Source: Oceanispirochaeta crateris (GTDB taxonomy: Bacteria; Spirochaetota; Spirochaetia; DSM-2461). Taken from it: DNA of 64,000 nucleotides. The DNA lies in contig NZ_CP036150.1 of the NCBI RefSeq assembly GCF_008329965.1, forward strand, positions 1,612,001 through 1,676,000. The letters are read 5' to 3'. The notes beneath the pieces were generated by a model that made no database searches, was not told where the DNA came from, and worked only from the letters and a program-made list of their open reading frames with translations. This document shows positions 18,694 to 27,909 of this stretch, piece after piece (within the stretch, counting starts at the first letter, position 1; each line of letters starts with the position of its first letter). The translations under genes and the position numbers were made by a program.

Positions 18694-20202
18694 CTATTTA
18701 CTCTTATTGTCCTCATTTAAACTCACAAAATTATATAACGGCCTGGGAAAGTCCCAATAATCAGTGGCAGATTCATTCCTTTCATGCATGATACCGAGGT
18801 ATTGAATCATCAGATTCAGTTGAAAATAGAGGTCTAAACAGAGATCTTTTAGTTCTTCATAATCAACTTCTGTCCATTGAGCCGGCCCATTTTCAAGAGC
18901 GAGAGCCATTTTTTCCATCCTCTGTTTACTACCGAGTATGCATTCGGAATATAATTCAAACACAGCATGAAGAGAGGGACTTCTGTTCTGATGCCAAACA
19001 CTTTTAACCGAAGTTCCTGTATAAAATAGAGACCTCAGAGATCCCGGATTTTCCATTCCCCAAAAGACACTTATGAATTCTGCAGCATCGTCCCAAAGAG
19101 ACCATCCTGTTAAATAGGCAGAGGATAATTGAAAGAAATTCCTTGATTTGACAGATATGCTTTTTAAATCACTTTCTCCTGCAGATCTATCAAGGTATTG
19201 TTTATCATGTTCAGGATTCAGCGTATCCAACAGAAGATATCTCCCGGTGGCATACTTATCCTGAAGAAGGTTAAAGTACTTATTCAGCCTGACAAATCTA
19301 TTTTTCTGACCTTTTCGAATTGTCAAATTAGAACTGCTGAGACCAAGGGTATCGCCCTTGGAAAAGTCACATTTACGGCAAAATGTACAGAGATTCAAAT
19401 ATAGCTGATTTTTCAAACAGAAATTGGTATAAAAATACTCCTCCTTAGATCTCGATGGAAATGAATGGAGGGGGTATTCACCGGGCGTTTCAAGAATCTC
19501 TCTTTTCAAGCCCGAATCCAGGAGTCTGTTTTTGATAATGACATCTTCCTGGTCATCATCGTCTTCCCTGGAGAGACTGCTTTTCTCAAGCAAAGCCCAG
19601 GCTTCCTGCAGAAATTCGGTTCTATTCGGCTGTGACGGCAGAGCATACTCTTTCATCAGACGGATTTTTTCATGCAGAATTTCCCTGCTAAGAGGGTTAA
19701 TTTTCAAGGCTTTCTGGTATGAGGCCAGGGCCTCCAGTCCCCTGCCGGAACTCTGATACATCTGCCCCAGGCCTTTATGAGCCTCAAACTCAACCCGGGA
19801 AGAAATAGAACCATAACGGAGTACTTTTTCATAATATTGACGGGCTTTGGTCTGTTCTGTCCGGCAGAAGAAGCCATAATACTCATTTTCAAAAGATGAA
19901 AGAGTCACCATATTGGAGTATTGATGTCCTAGATTCAGGAAATAAAGAGGACCGAGGTCCGGAACTTCCAGGACCTCACTACCATGTTTTTCAAGGAGAT
20001 ACAGTCCGTAGCGAAGGATCTTTTCATCACGAAGAATAAAACCTATATCGATCATGCATTCAATTTTACCCAGAAGATCCGGTAGAACCTGGACTTCCTT
20101 GTCAACAATGAGATCAAAGGCTTGTTGATACTGACCTTCTTCCATAAGAGAACGGGCAGTTTTTATCTGAACAGCAAAGGATTCCACAAAAGGATTATAC
20201 AT
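18694..20202 (-). CDS. TPR-repeat protein
   Basis: A 502-residue protein without signal peptide. Tetratricopeptide-like helices are visible at about residues 15-60 and in the stretch around 125-175, where ARQYYEKVL and EALASYQKALKINPLSREI follow the TPR pattern. The middle carries a cluster of cysteines (CTFCRKC, about 274-280) that could bind a metal. The C-terminal 200 residues were not recognised. It is 41 bases upstream of the bitopic LysM protein on the same strand and is divergent from the carboxypeptidase. A scaffold role in the filament locus is only inferred from position. Confidence 0.7.
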   Translation of the reverse strand: MYNPFVESFAVQIKTARSLMEEGQYQQAFDLIVDKEVQVLPDLLGKIECMIDIGFILRDEKILRYGLYLLEKHGSEVLEVPDLGPLYFLNLGHQYSNMVTLSSFENEYYGFFCRTEQTKARQYYEKVLRYGSISSRVEFEAHKGLGQMYQSSGRGLEALASYQKALKINPLSREILHEKIRLMKEYALPSQPNRTEFLQEAWALLEKSSLSREDDDDQEDVIIKNRLLDSGLKREILETPGEYPLHSFPSRSKEEYFYTNFCLKNQLYLNLCTFCRKCDFSKGDTLGLSSSNLTIRKGQKNRFVRLNKYFNLLQDKYATGRYLLLDTLNPEHDKQYLDRSAGESDLKSISVKSRNFFQLSSAYLTGWSLWDDAAEFISVFWGMENPGSLRSLFYTGTSVKSVWHQNRSPSLHAVFELYSECILGSKQRMEKMALALENGPAQWTEVDYEELKDLCLDLYFQLNLMIQYLGIMHERNESATDYWDFPRPLYNFVSLNEDNKSK

Positions 20203-20236
20203 GAAATGAATAATATTGTCATTTAGATCGTTGGAA

Positions 20237-20265
20237 TTGACTTTTTTTTGGGACCCGTTGATACT
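20237..20265 (+). promoter_or_regulatory. Promoter predicting a leaderless transcript
   Basis: TTGACT (20237-20242), 17 bases, GATACT (20260-20265). The expected start of transcription falls at or next to the ATG at 20272, and no Shine-Dalgarno site is visible there. Confidence 0.4.
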
Positions 20266-20271
20266 TTATTC

Positions 20272-21102
20272 ATGCAAAAAATATTACTTATATTGACTTT
20301 GATTTTATTCATTTTTCAGGGATGCAGCAAGGAAGAGCCTCAGGAATCCTCGGAACCCAAAGTGGCTGTTGACTACCTCCACCCCGCCTATAATTTTACA
20401 AAAGAGGATCTCCCTCATATCACAGAAGATCTTCCTGAAAATATTGCCAAAGGCATTGAAGAACGGCCTGAATACTTCTTACAGCTCATAAAAGCTGTGT
20501 TTGAGAAGAACCGCGACCTGGTACGACTCGTCAACAAGGAAAACGGTTTAAAGCCTGATGACATTCCTTCAGACCTTGTGCATCTCGATGACTACCGTAC
20601 CGGTTTATCCCTGTCCCGGCCAGGACACAGACTCAGAGAAATCTGTATGCCCTCTCTCCTTGCCATGACTGAGGCCGCAGGTCAGGAAGGGATCGAATTG
20701 CTCATTTCATCCAGCTACAGATCCTACGATTACCAGGATGGCCTTTACAGTCGTTATGTAGAAAGAGATGGTCAAGAAGCAGCCGACCGGTATTCTGCCA
20801 GACCAGGAAAATCTCAGCATCAGCTGGGAACAGCTTTAGATTTTGGAAGTATTGATGATTCTTTTGCCGAAACAGATGCGGGCAAATGGCTTTCTGAAAA
20901 TGCGTGGAAATATGGTTTTTCCCTCAGCTATCCCCTAGGACTGGAAGACTATACTGGATATGTTTGGGAGAGTTGGCACTACCGTTATATTGGCGAAAAA
21001 GCATCGGAACTCGAAAGAGAATTTTTTGGGGGAATTCAGGAAAGAATGCTGCGATACCTAAAAAATAAGAGCAGCCTGATAAACGCTGCCCTTATTCCTT
21101 GA
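20272..21102 (+). CDS. VanY-type D-alanyl-D-alanine carboxypeptidase lipoprotein
   Basis: The N-terminus is a lipoprotein signal peptide with the lipobox FQGC at about residues 15-18. The rest is a VanY/DdcY-family LAS metallopeptidase that trims the terminal D-Ala from peptidoglycan stem peptides. The zinc ligands are visible in SQHQLGTALDFG (SxHxxGxAxD, around 190) and in ESWHYRYIG (the ExWH motif, around 230). I prefer the ATG at 20272 over an in-frame TTG at 20248, since the signal peptide begins there. The length of about 276 residues is normal. It is a single gene between divergent and convergent neighbours. Confidence 0.9.
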   Translation: MQKILLILTLILFIFQGCSKEEPQESSEPKVAVDYLHPAYNFTKEDLPHITEDLPENIAKGIEERPEYFLQLIKAVFEKNRDLVRLVNKENGLKPDDIPSDLVHLDDYRTGLSLSRPGHRLREICMPSLLAMTEAAGQEGIELLISSSYRSYDYQDGLYSRYVERDGQEAADRYSARPGKSQHQLGTALDFGSIDDSFAETDAGKWLSENAWKYGFSLSYPLGLEDYTGYVWESWHYRYIGEKASELEREFFGGIQERMLRYLKNKSSLINAALIP

Positions 21103-21105
21103 TGA

Positions 21106-22149
21106 TCAGTTAACCGTTATTCTTTTGACCTCTTCATCATATACTTTCAGAAGTATAATTGTCCCTTTCTTTTCCCTGTAGGGCATCGAAAAGGGACCTC
21201 CTGAATGTTTCATTTCCAGAACTGTTTCCGAACGTCCTCCAACTTCGATTTTTTCGACAGTCAGATCTACAGAAACGGGATATGTAGGCAGGGTCGCTTC
21301 AAAGAGGCCAAAGGCTTCATCCGATGCCAATCGATCAGGGCTGCTAATGTCCAATTCAACTTTCGTTCCGGATCGAACGGAATCACCAGCACTAGGTGTT
21401 TGTGAAAGTACAAAAGAATTGCCCTCTGTGCTTTCTTCCTGGATTGAAAAAATAAAGGGCTGATTCGACCGAACCAGTCTGTTCAATGCATCCATCCACT
21501 TGAGGTCTACAAAATTATCAATGTTATATGTTTTTCCTACCGGACCGCGACTGACAACAAAAATCAAATCTGTGGGTCCTGTTAAGGGAGTTTCCGCTTC
21601 TGGCTGCTGTTCTAAAATGGTTCCCGCCGGAGCATCATCAAAAACAAAAATGACCGGTTCACGAATGATCATAAGAGGCGTATAAGAGGCAAATAAAGAC
21701 TGAAGCTGTGTTTTAACGTCAGCGAGGTTCTGCCCTGTATAGGAACCAACCTTATCAACAACAGCTCCACGACTGATTGTGAGTTTGATCCTTTTTCCAG
21801 CCCTGACCACACTGCCGGGCTTTGGATCCTGGGATATAATATGATTTTTTTCCAGGGGATTCTCGGTATAACGGACCTGGATTCTCGGATACAATTCTTT
21901 TTCTTGAAGACTTATGAGACCATCCATTAACAGCTCTCCAGTGACATCGGGAACCAGAGTCTGTTCAGCCCCCCGGAGAGATATGAAAAAAGTAATCATA
22001 AACGTAAGGAATAAAAGCAGAAGGGTCCCCAGAATCATCCAGAGGGCCAGACGAAAAAAGTTTTTTTCATCTCGGCTTTCCAGATCTGATTTTCCCTGTA
22101 ATGAGTCCATTACAGGAAATCTAAGGAATTCTTTAATTCTAGAAATCAT
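21106..22149 (-). CDS. Membrane protein with three PASTA domains, no kinase
   Basis: A short cytoplasmic N-terminus, one membrane helix (about residues 38-60) and three PASTA domains (about 68-130, 131-205 and 206-272), followed by an extra C-terminal domain. PASTA domains bind muropeptides or beta-lactams and usually sit on Ser/Thr kinases or PBPs; here there is neither. The ATG at 22149 overlaps the fmt stop. In Firmicutes, the priA-def-fmt block is commonly followed by the PASTA kinase PrkC, so this protein occupies the matching place. It probably senses the wall, or acts as a division protein. Confidence 0.8.
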   Translation of the reverse strand: MISRIKEFLRFPVMDSLQGKSDLESRDEKNFFRLALWMILGTLLLLFLTFMITFFISLRGAEQTLVPDVTGELLMDGLISLQEKELYPRIQVRYTENPLEKNHIISQDPKPGSVVRAGKRIKLTISRGAVVDKVGSYTGQNLADVKTQLQSLFASYTPLMIIREPVIFVFDDAPAGTILEQQPEAETPLTGPTDLIFVVSRGPVGKTYNIDNFVDLKWMDALNRLVRSNQPFIFSIQEESTEGNSFVLSQTPSAGDSVRSGTKVELDISSPDRLASDEAFGLFEATLPTYPVSVDLTVEKIEVGGRSETVLEMKHSGGPFSMPYREKKGTIILLKVYDEEVKRITVN

Positions 22150-23091
22150 TTTCTTCTCCCAGTACAGAACCGATAAAATCTTTGGAGCCATTTAGAAAAG
22201 ATTTATAGTCCAATGCTTTTTTTGATTGAAGCTGAAGCTGGGTCACTGCCAGTAGACCCTCACCAGTTTGTATCAGAATTCCTTCTTTTTTGTCCATACC
22301 TGCAACTGTACCGGCTTGAACTGCTCCAGAAGAAAAAAGGTTCCCTTCATAGGGTTTAGCCTCTAAAATATTCAGCCTTAAATTTTTCCAGAATGTGAAA
22401 CCATGAGGCCAGGGTGTGTAGGCCCTGACAACACGATCCAACTGAACCGCCGAAAGTGACCAGTTAATCAAACCGTCATTTTTTCCAATAAGAGTGCAGA
22501 AAGTGGCCTTTTCATGGTCTTGTGGCCGCACTTCAACAGTTCCGTCTTCCATGCTATTAAGGACTTCCAGAAGGCAATCTGCTCCCTTGAGAGCCACACG
22601 TTCTGTCAAAGATGCCGTTGTTTCACGGTCATTCAAGAGCAGAGGAATTTGAAGAAGGATATCACCACTGTCCATTTCTTTGGCCAGAGTCTGTACTGTG
22701 ATTGCTCCGGAACTATCCCCTCTGAGGATCAGACTGTTCAAGGGAGAGGGCCCTCTCAAATCAGGCAGGCGAGATGGGTGCAGATTGATTCCCCCCCGGG
22801 AAAGAGATCCAAAAATGCCTGGGAAAAAATCTTGCCATAGGCAATACAGATAAGGACTTCTGCTCCCAGATCTTTTATTTCCTGTCTGATTTCGACAGTC
22901 AGTTTCTGGGGTTGAAAAATCGTCAACCCAAGTTCGAGAGCCGCCTCCTTCACGGGGGAAAACTGAACTTTTTTTCCGCGACCACTGCTTTTATCCGGAT
23001 TAGTCAAAACTCCTACGATGTCATGATGGGCAGAAAGGGCTTTGAGAGATGGAACAGCGATATCCGGTGTTCCCGCAAAGAGAATTCTCAT
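22139..23091 (-). pseudogene. fmt: Methionyl-tRNA formyltransferase, frameshifted
   Basis: Fmt formylates initiator Met-tRNA. The N-terminal part begins with the formyltransferase motif (MRILFAGTPDIAVPSL) and reads until a run of seven G residues (C residues 22791-22797), after which the frame ends in a stop at 22756. The other frame continues with the expected catalytic region: one extra G gives INLHPSRLPDLRGPSPL, with the Asn-x-His of the active site, and then the normal C-terminal domain. The whole gene is about 315 residues, the usual length. Since def is next to it and intact, formylation is probably needed, which favours a base-calling error or a slippage site over true loss. Confidence 0.85.
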
Positions 23092-23585
23092 TGATCCTCC
23101 ACAGATTTTTTGTACTTTTTCAGGAGTTTTTCCCGTTTCCTATCTGATAAATAATCAATGAATAAGAGGCCGTTCAAATGATCCAGTTCGTGCTGAATGC
23201 AGGTAGCCAGAAGGCCTTCGGCTTCCATTTTAAAGGGTCGGCCTTTCTGATTCCAGGCCTGAATCTGTATGACAGCGGGTCTTTTCACATCACCATACAT
23301 CCCTGGAATACTGAGGCATCCTTCTTCGTAGGAAGAGAGTTCTTCACTTGTCCCGATGATTTCAGGATTTATAAAAACCAGGGGCTTCATCTGGTCCACC
23401 TGACAAACAAAGAAACGTTCATTCCTTCCCACCTGAGGGGCTGCCAGTCCAATACCAATGCCTTCAATGGATTTTAACATTTGGTTTGTATAATTCACCA
23501 ACTCCTGATCTATATTTGTCACAAGCGTAGATTTTGTTCTCAAAACTTCCAGTTCTTTTTCAACATCAATTGTATATATGTCCAT
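23088..23585 (-). CDS. def: Peptide deformylase
   Basis: A 165-residue metal hydrolase that removes the formyl group from nascent proteins. All three motifs are present: GIGLAAPQVG, EGCLSIPG (the metal-binding Cys) and QHELDHLNG (two metal His and the catalytic Glu). The stop overlaps the fmt start by four bases. def and fmt form the usual pair, downstream of priA. Confidence 0.95.
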   Translation of the reverse strand: MDIYTIDVEKELEVLRTKSTLVTNIDQELVNYTNQMLKSIEGIGIGLAAPQVGRNERFFVCQVDQMKPLVFINPEIIGTSEELSSYEEGCLSIPGMYGDVKRPAVIQIQAWNQKGRPFKMEAEGLLATCIQHELDHLNGLLFIDYLSDRKREKLLKKYKKSVEDQ

Positions 23586-23661
23586 TAATTCCTCTCATAG
23601 AAATAGTACTCAAAAGCTTATGTTAAAGTCAATCTTCTGCAAGGCCGGAGAGACTCTGTTC

Positions 23662-25629
23662 TCAAAGCAGCTGAACGGGATCTATGTCAATTTCCCTGTA
23701 TATGCCCCTGGGAACATCTGAATGGCTCAAAAGAGAAGCCGTGATCCTGTGAATACCTGAAAAATCATCTTCGCTTCGGATCAATGTATGATAACGGTGA
23801 TTTCCAGAAATGACACCAAGAGGGCATTCTGCGGGCCCCATCACATCGGGAAGTCCCGCCTGCCGGAACAACTGGGTGAGTTCTTCCAGGGCTTCCAGGA
23901 CTTTTCGGCCATCTTTCCCCCTGTAAACAATACGAATGAGCCTTGAAAAGGGAGGGAATCCCATCTCTTTGCGCTGATTCAATTCAAATTTATAAAAGGC
24001 TTCTATATTCCCTTGGCAGCCATAGACGATGGCCGGATTATCAGGTCTCATTGTCTGAACAAGGACCTCCCCATCGTTTCTGTATCGCCCGGCTCTTCCT
24101 GCTACCTGCACTATAAGTGAAAAAGATCGTTCGGCGGCCCGAAAATCGGGAAGAGAAAGGCCTGTATCTGCCAAAACAATCCCGACTAATTTCACTCCTG
24201 GAAAATTTAGTCCCTTGGCAACCATCTGGGTTCCCAGGAGAATATCAATGTGACCATCACGGAATTGAGTTATGGTCTCCTGCAGCACTCCTTTTTTTCG
24301 GGCGCTGTCTGTGTCCAGGCGGGCCAATGTAGAATCTGGAAATATGGCAGCCACCTGCTCTTCAACCTGCTCCGTACCAAATCCAGCATAGCCGACATCC
24401 ATGGAACCGCAGTCTGGACAGAGAGTCAGAGGTTTTACCTGATATCCACAATAATGGCAGATCATTCTATTTCTATGTTTATGATAGGTGAGAGGGATGC
24501 TGCATTGTCTGCACTTCATTTCAAAACCACAGCTGCGACAATGAAAATAATAGGAGTGCCCTCGCCTATTTAGGAAAAGGATGACCTGCTTTCCCTCTTT
24601 TAGAACCCGATCCATTGCCCGGATCAGCTCCTGGGAAAGGAGGCTCTTAGATTTCTTCAGATCAAGGATTTTGATATCAGGGAGAGCACCACCGGCGGGT
24701 CTCTCTTTGAGAAGCCGTTTTTGAAATACCCCCTGCTCCATCATGGCCCAGGATTCTACCGAGGGTGTTGCGCTTCCCATCAAAAGTTTTGCTCCGCTCA
24801 TCTTACAGCGTTTCATAGCCACCTGACGCCCATGGTACCGGGGTGTAGAACCTGACTTATAGGAGGTCTCATGCTCTTCATCCAGAATGATGAGTCCAAG
24901 ATTCTTAAGAGGAGCAAAAACGGCACTCCTGGCTCCCAACACGATTGTGGCATCACCCGATTGTATACGCCGCCATTCGGTCAGTTTCTGAGATGGAGTG
25001 AGATGAGAGTGGAGGACCGCAGGTTTCTTGTCAAACCGTCCAGTCAGGTCGTCTACCATCTGATGTGTCAATGATATTTCAGGAACCAAAAACAGCACGG
25101 TTTTGCCCTGAGCCAGGACCTCTTCGGCGACTCTCAGAAACACTTCTGTCTTTCCCGATCCGGTGATTCCATAAAGATAATGATAAGATTCAGAGCTTTG
25201 GGTTATCTGCCGGAGTGCATCTTCCTGTTCGGAAGACAGGACGACTCTTTTATGCAGTTCGTCCTCTGGGCTCAACCCTAAGGGGGGCAGATTTTTCTCC
25301 TTTTTTCCTCCGGGAAGCATGACCGAGAGGGCTTCACCGAGGGAGCAGAGATAAAACTCGGATATCCACCCGGCCAGATCCAGCAGATCTTGTCCGAAAA
25401 GGGGCTGAGTATCCAGTATCCTCAAGACAGCCTTGGCCTCTTGAACAGCTTCGGGTAGAGAATCTGAAGCTGAAATGACCCACCCGTTCAGATTTCGTCT
25501 TCCAAAGGGTGCCGAAACACGACAACCTATCAGATCGGCGGCCTTGCGTTCCTCCCCTTCGGGCAGCCTGTAGGAAAAACAGGATTTAAGGGGAAGATTA
25601 AATACAACTTCTATAAACTCAGCTGCCAT
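23662..25629 (-). CDS. priA: Primosomal protein N' (replication restart helicase)
   Basis: A 655-residue superfamily 2 helicase that reloads the replisome at stalled forks. Walker A (GITGSGKTE, near residue 155), the DEEH box (ILDEEHETSYKS) and the zinc-binding module with eight cysteines in four pairs (CRSCGFEMKCRQC ... CHYCG ... CPDCG) are all seen, followed by helicase motifs IV-VI. The N-terminal DNA-binding domain is somewhat shorter than in E. coli (732 residues in total there). It overlaps the UDG-like gene by 11 bases. Confidence 0.95.
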   Translation of the reverse strand: MAAEFIEVVFNLPLKSCFSYRLPEGEERKAADLIGCRVSAPFGRRNLNGWVISASDSLPEAVQEAKAVLRILDTQPLFGQDLLDLAGWISEFYLCSLGEALSVMLPGGKKEKNLPPLGLSPEDELHKRVVLSSEQEDALRQITQSSESYHYLYGITGSGKTEVFLRVAEEVLAQGKTVLFLVPEISLTHQMVDDLTGRFDKKPAVLHSHLTPSQKLTEWRRIQSGDATIVLGARSAVFAPLKNLGLIILDEEHETSYKSGSTPRYHGRQVAMKRCKMSGAKLLMGSATPSVESWAMMEQGVFQKRLLKERPAGGALPDIKILDLKKSKSLLSQELIRAMDRVLKEGKQVILFLNRRGHSYYFHCRSCGFEMKCRQCSIPLTYHKHRNRMICHYCGYQVKPLTLCPDCGSMDVGYAGFGTEQVEEQVAAIFPDSTLARLDTDSARKKGVLQETITQFRDGHIDILLGTQMVAKGLNFPGVKLVGIVLADTGLSLPDFRAAERSFSLIVQVAGRAGRYRNDGEVLVQTMRPDNPAIVYGCQGNIEAFYKFELNQRKEMGFPPFSRLIRIVYRGKDGRKVLEALEELTQLFRQAGLPDVMGPAECPLGVISGNHRYHTLIRSEDDFSGIHRITASLLSHSDVPRGIYREIDIDPVQLL

Positions 25630-26320
25630 TCAAAATGTTCCGGAGACTCTTCAGATCTTCCCAGACCGGCCTTTTTAGCTCACCAAAATTCAAGACCTGA
25701 ATGGGAGAGTATGTCACAACCAGGGGAACACCATACCAGTCATACAGTCGTCCCCGCATTTCACTGACTTTCATCCCCTTCTGACCCGTAAACCAGGCGG
25801 AGCAGGAGGGACCCATTGATAGAAGAACTCTGGGGCGTCGTCGATTAAGACGAAACTCCAAATCCTTTGCACAACGGGTTATCTCTTCTGGAAATGGCGG
25901 GCGACTTCCTGGAGGACGGCAGCGGGTCAAATTCATCAAACAAAGATCTTCGGGAAGATTCATATCGATGGCAGCCATCCATTTCTGAAAATAATCCATC
26001 TCATCTGGTCCCAGGGGGAAGCCCAGTCTCTCTGCTTCCAGGGATGGAGGGTCGGTTATGACCCATAGATCAGAATTTTGATTTCCCATTATCGGTACAG
26101 CCTTGCGTCCCGCCTTACTCATTGAACAGTTCTGGCAGTTTTCGGAAGGGAAATCAGTCATATCCTGGGGTTCTGTGACAGGATCTGCCATTTGGGTGAG
26201 AGACTTTTTGACAGAGAAGTCCGGAGCCTGGGATTTGCCGCTTTCCATACCGAAACGGAGATAGTCCTCTGCTCTGGATAACAGCTTCCAATAGTCAGTA
26301 TAGAGTTCGTTCTGATCCAT
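25619..26320 (-). CDS. Family 4 uracil-DNA glycosylase-like protein
   Basis: The four cysteines of the iron-sulfur cluster of family 4 UDGs are kept with family spacing (Cys62-x2-Cys65, Cys134-x15-Cys150, with RCRPPGSRPP at the third). The catalytic motif I, normally GEAPGxxED..G.PFVG, instead reads VITDPPSLEAERLGFPLG, so the water-activating acidic residue is not in its normal setting. The C-terminal motif with the expected His is weak or absent (VVTYSPIQVL). An N-terminal extension of about 60 residues precedes the domain. It may have another substrate or be inactive on uracil. It overlaps both truA and priA. Confidence 0.75.
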   Translation of the reverse strand: MDQNELYTDYWKLLSRAEDYLRFGMESGKSQAPDFSVKKSLTQMADPVTEPQDMTDFPSENCQNCSMSKAGRKAVPIMGNQNSDLWVITDPPSLEAERLGFPLGPDEMDYFQKWMAAIDMNLPEDLCLMNLTRCRPPGSRPPFPEEITRCAKDLEFRLNRRRPRVLLSMGPSCSAWFTGQKGMKVSEMRGRLYDWYGVPLVVTYSPIQVLNFGELKRPVWEDLKSLRNILNGS

Positions 26321-27071
26321 AAATTACCTTATCAAGAAATAATCCTCGGGGTTTGGCTGTCGGCCCCGCAAGACTCCTGTTTTTACCCTCAAGAATACCC
26401 TGAATCTCATGAAAAGATCCACCGTTTTCAAGCTGATGAAGGATGGTCCCGACCATGGTTCGAACCATTTTCCAAAGAAATGCATTTCCGGCGACACGGA
26501 AAACAGTAAAAGGCCCCTCTGTAAAAAACCGGGCGCTGTGAATCGTCCGGATCTTGTTTTTATTGGGGTCCCGTGCTGCAGCAAAAGATGTAAAATCATG
26601 AGTCCCCGTCAGAGCCTGAGCCATCTGATTCAACTTGGGGATATCCAAATCCAGGAGGCAGGGAGTTGAATAGGCCGTCATATGCGCCATCTGATCCTTG
26701 GGATGAACAAGATAATACCGGTAGACTCTCATTACGGCATCATAACGAGCATGAAAATCGGGATTCACTTCCCGACTCTTATGAATCCGGATGTCCCGTG
26801 GGAGTTTAGAATTCAGGGCCATCATAAAGCGTTCGGATGGAATGGAACATGCCTTGGATTCAAAATGAGCCACCTGGCTATTGGCATGAACTCCCGAATC
26901 GGTTCTTCCCGAGCCTATGAGAGTGACGAGCTCACCCCCGTGCAAACTATTGAGAACCTTTGTGATTTCTCCCTGGACTGTTCTTCCTGATTTCTGGATT
27001 TGCCATCCTTCAAAATTTGTCCCGTCATAAGAAAGATCCAAACGGATTCTACGAATCAATTCCAAGCTCAT
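26295..27071 (-). CDS. truA: tRNA pseudouridine(38-40) synthase
   Basis: A 258-residue TruA homologue that modifies U38-U40 in tRNA anticodon arms. The catalytic Asp is in GSGRTDSGVHA, and the family signatures DLSYDGTNFEGWQ near the N-terminus and HDFTSFAA in the middle are present. The normal length and the overlaps with the DUF2225 gene upstream and the UDG-like gene downstream suggest tight coupling within this long operon. Confidence 0.95.
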   Translation of the reverse strand: MSLELIRRIRLDLSYDGTNFEGWQIQKSGRTVQGEITKVLNSLHGGELVTLIGSGRTDSGVHANSQVAHFESKACSIPSERFMMALNSKLPRDIRIHKSREVNPDFHARYDAVMRVYRYYLVHPKDQMAHMTAYSTPCLLDLDIPKLNQMAQALTGTHDFTSFAAARDPNKNKIRTIHSARFFTEGPFTVFRVAGNAFLWKMVRTMVGTILHQLENGGSFHEIQGILEGKNRSLAGPTAKPRGLFLDKVIYGSERTLY

Positions 27072-27909
27072 TCAACTCATCCTTAATCAGTTTGTGAAGA
27101 TCCCTGGATAGCTCCAGGAGGGCTGTGGGTTTGGCCTTGGAAGATTTTCCCATGCCGACAATCCGGGATACAGTAGATCGTGCTTTTTTTAGCTGCTTTG
27201 CCCGGCGCTCTGGATTCCCTCGCTGACCATATTTATATTCGAGATATCCAGAAAGGTACAAAACTCCGTCAAAACCGAAATTATTATCCAGATCCGGCCC
27301 AAGATGAGTAAGGCTTTCAACGGATTCTTCCCCTTTCTGCTCCAAATCAACAACTCTGGAATAAAAAAAACTGGCTTTTCTATAAAAGACCTTGGCCAGA
27401 TAGTCATAATTTTCACCCTTATCCTGACTGTGGAGGTCCATACAAAGCCATGACGCTCTCAGGCAGGAGATGGCCTGTTTGAAATGGGGAGCCATGATGG
27501 TGGGAGCCGATTCATAACACATTGATGAAAACACATAGGAAGCGACTCCTTCCTGTAATCTACGGGAATTTCCAAAATCGAGGTCAGGAAACAACGAAGA
27601 CAAGACCATCTTCCGCTCACCAATTCCCTGTTTCAATTGTGGAATTCTCTCTCCGGACACATTTGCAAAGTCCGTGGGGAAGGCGGAATAATAACAGGAA
27701 GGACAAACGACGATGGGATAAAGCAAGGGGTATACGGCACCAAATTTATTGGTGGGGATATAGATTCGATGCAGCTCTTTTGTGAGATCACCCGCATTCA
27801 TCCTTCCCCCACCAGAGAGGAGTTCTTCTTTCTGAAAAGTATTCTCACAGACGGGACATTCCAGCTCCTGCTTTGTCAAAAAAGTGAGTTTTACAATATT
27901 ATCAGCCAC
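27049..27909 (-). CDS. DUF2225 family protein
   Basis: A 286-residue cytoplasmic protein with the N-terminal DUF2225 features: a zinc-ribbon-like pair of CxxC motifs (CPVC about residue 18 and CPSC about residue 73) around IYIPTNKFGAVYPLLYPIVV, then a helical repeat-like region and a basic tail (RRAKQLKKARS). The function of the family is unknown to me. It is embedded between acpS and truA with overlaps on both sides. Confidence 0.8.
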   Translation of the reverse strand: MADNIVKLTFLTKQELECPVCENTFQKEELLSGGGRMNAGDLTKELHRIYIPTNKFGAVYPLLYPIVVCPSCYYSAFPTDFANVSGERIPQLKQGIGERKMVLSSLFPDLDFGNSRRLQEGVASYVFSSMCYESAPTIMAPHFKQAISCLRASWLCMDLHSQDKGENYDYLAKVFYRKASFFYSRVVDLEQKGEESVESLTHLGPDLDNNFGFDGVLYLSGYLEYKYGQRGNPERRAKQLKKARSTVSRIVGMGKSSKAKPTALLELSRDLHKLIKDELNELGIDS

